A stretch of 64,000 nt of DNA from NCBI GenBank assembly GCA_016110215.1, contig JADWQD010000021.1:124001-188000 (forward strand), in the 5' to 3' direction. Of the stretch, positions 63,300 to 64,000 are shown piece by piece; position 1 is the first letter of the stretch; every line of letters begins with the position of its first letter. Source of the stretch: Capronia americana (lineage: Eukaryota; Ascomycota; Eurotiomycetes; Chaetothyriales; Herpotrichiellaceae). A program made the translations under genes and the position numbers. The notes below the pieces were generated by a model. That model saw only the letters and a list, made by a program, of their open reading frames with translations. It did no database searches and was not told the origin of the DNA.

Positions 63300-64000
63300 A
63301 GCGTTGAGCCTCGGAGACTGGAAATCAGTCTGGCTGACTAGCTGGACGAGTGCTCAACCAGCGGTTCAGGACCAGCTAATTTCTTTCCTATCTCTAAGGA
63401 TTTCATTTCGTATTTGCGTTCGTATATCACAGATTTCCAGTCGGCCGTTATGGTGAGTTCAAAACTGGCTGTCAGCCGGCTTCAGTGTCGGGTCTCATTC
63501 GTGCCATGAGACCGCCGATGGCGACAACATAGGTTCGCAACTGACGGGATCAATCGTAGCCGATTAGGTTCTTGTTGTCTACGCTTCCGTGCTTCTCAAA
63601 CGTCTCCTGGTATCCGAATTGCAATGCCATCTTGCACCGGAGCATCGACATTCCGACATGGTGAGATGGCTCGTCGCTGGGCGGATGCGACTCGCTTGAT
63701 GGCACTGTGCAGTCGTCGATGTCTCTCATCTGTGACCTGTTGGAACGGAATAGCATCGAAGCTTCCCATTTGGTGCTGGCCGTTGCTTATGGCGCACCCA
63801 GGAGGATCGTCAAGGCTGGCGGGAATAGGAATCACCTGTTGATAGCTTTGCGATGCTTCGAATAGGGGGTAAGAAGCTGTTAAAAGTGCCCAAAACCCTC
63901 CGCATGCGTCGTGTTTCTACTTAGGCTACTCAGAAGCTCTGAAACCTAAGCTCAGTGTCGTCTCTGATACCTCAGTCACTAGATACGCTGCTGTTTGACC
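63300..64000. other. Right edge, no supported gene
   Basis: About 700 bp. Two overlapping minus-strand ORFs (63550-63756 and 63596-63835) could be the 3' part of a gene continuing past the right edge, but I recognise no family and no clear splice pattern. Confidence 0.4.

Noticed and set aside
63550..63835. Two overlapping minus-strand ORFs at the right edge
   Set aside because: Could be the end of a gene outside the window, but there is no recognisable motif and no convincing intron joining them.

Overview
This window is nuclear DNA of a filamentous ascomycete (Pezizomycotina). The evidence is genes split by 45-110 nt GT-AG introns with CTAAC/CTGAC-like branch points, three Zn2Cys6 regulators, a PDR-type ABC pump, a JEN-type carboxylate carrier, and housekeeping proteins of fungal type (NSP1, RPN12, DPH7, eIF3i, trifunctional C1-THF synthase). 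The density of catabolic oxidoreductases recalls Eurotiomycetes/Chaetothyriales, but that placement is a guess. Twenty-seven protein genes are supported. I see no tRNA, rRNA, intact transposon, PKS or NRPS gene.

Layout. 0-7.3 kb is housekeeping: an acidic adaptor-ear-binding-like protein (cut by the left edge), nucleoporin NSP1, proteasome subunit RPN12 and diphthine methylesterase DPH7. 8.5-20.2 kb is a compact catabolic cluster A: SDR with a C-terminal AKL, Zn2Cys6 regulator, DAL5-type MFS carrier, HSL-type esterase, Baeyer-Villiger-type monooxygenase and Fe-dependent alcohol dehydrogenase. BVMO, esterase and alcohol dehydrogenase are the standard steps for ketone to ester to alcohol plus acid. 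21.9-26.6 kb returns to housekeeping (eIF3i and C1-THF synthase, divergent).

28-43.9 kb holds detoxification and accessory genes: a PDR ABC transporter divergent from an epoxide hydrolase, a regulator-like protein without a zinc cluster, an MRS2-like magnesium channel, a Ure2-type GST and an FAH-family hydrolase. 44.8-63.3 kb is catabolic cluster B: two convergent Zn2Cys6 regulators, an unknown alpha-beta-barrel-like protein, a JEN-like carrier, an NAD-dependent epimerase-like enzyme, an acyl-CoA synthetase, an MDR oxidoreductase, an enoyl-CoA hydratase and a thiolase. These suggest uptake, CoA activation and beta-oxidation-like shortening of an organic acid.

The most interesting signals are not single genes. 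Cluster B promoters share a 13-bp inverted element (CGGTnAGATkCCG, a CGG-N7-CCG site). Cluster A promoters share a different direct repeat (CGGCAwwCGGCAAT). The cluster B enzymes carry peroxisomal signals: SKL on the MDR, SSL on the CoA ligase and hydratase, and a PTS2-type nonapeptide on the thiolase. Together they point to two separately regulated catabolic modules, the second probably peroxisomal. Substrates cannot be read from the sequence. Exon boundaries were assigned by eye from splice signals, reading phase and family similarity.
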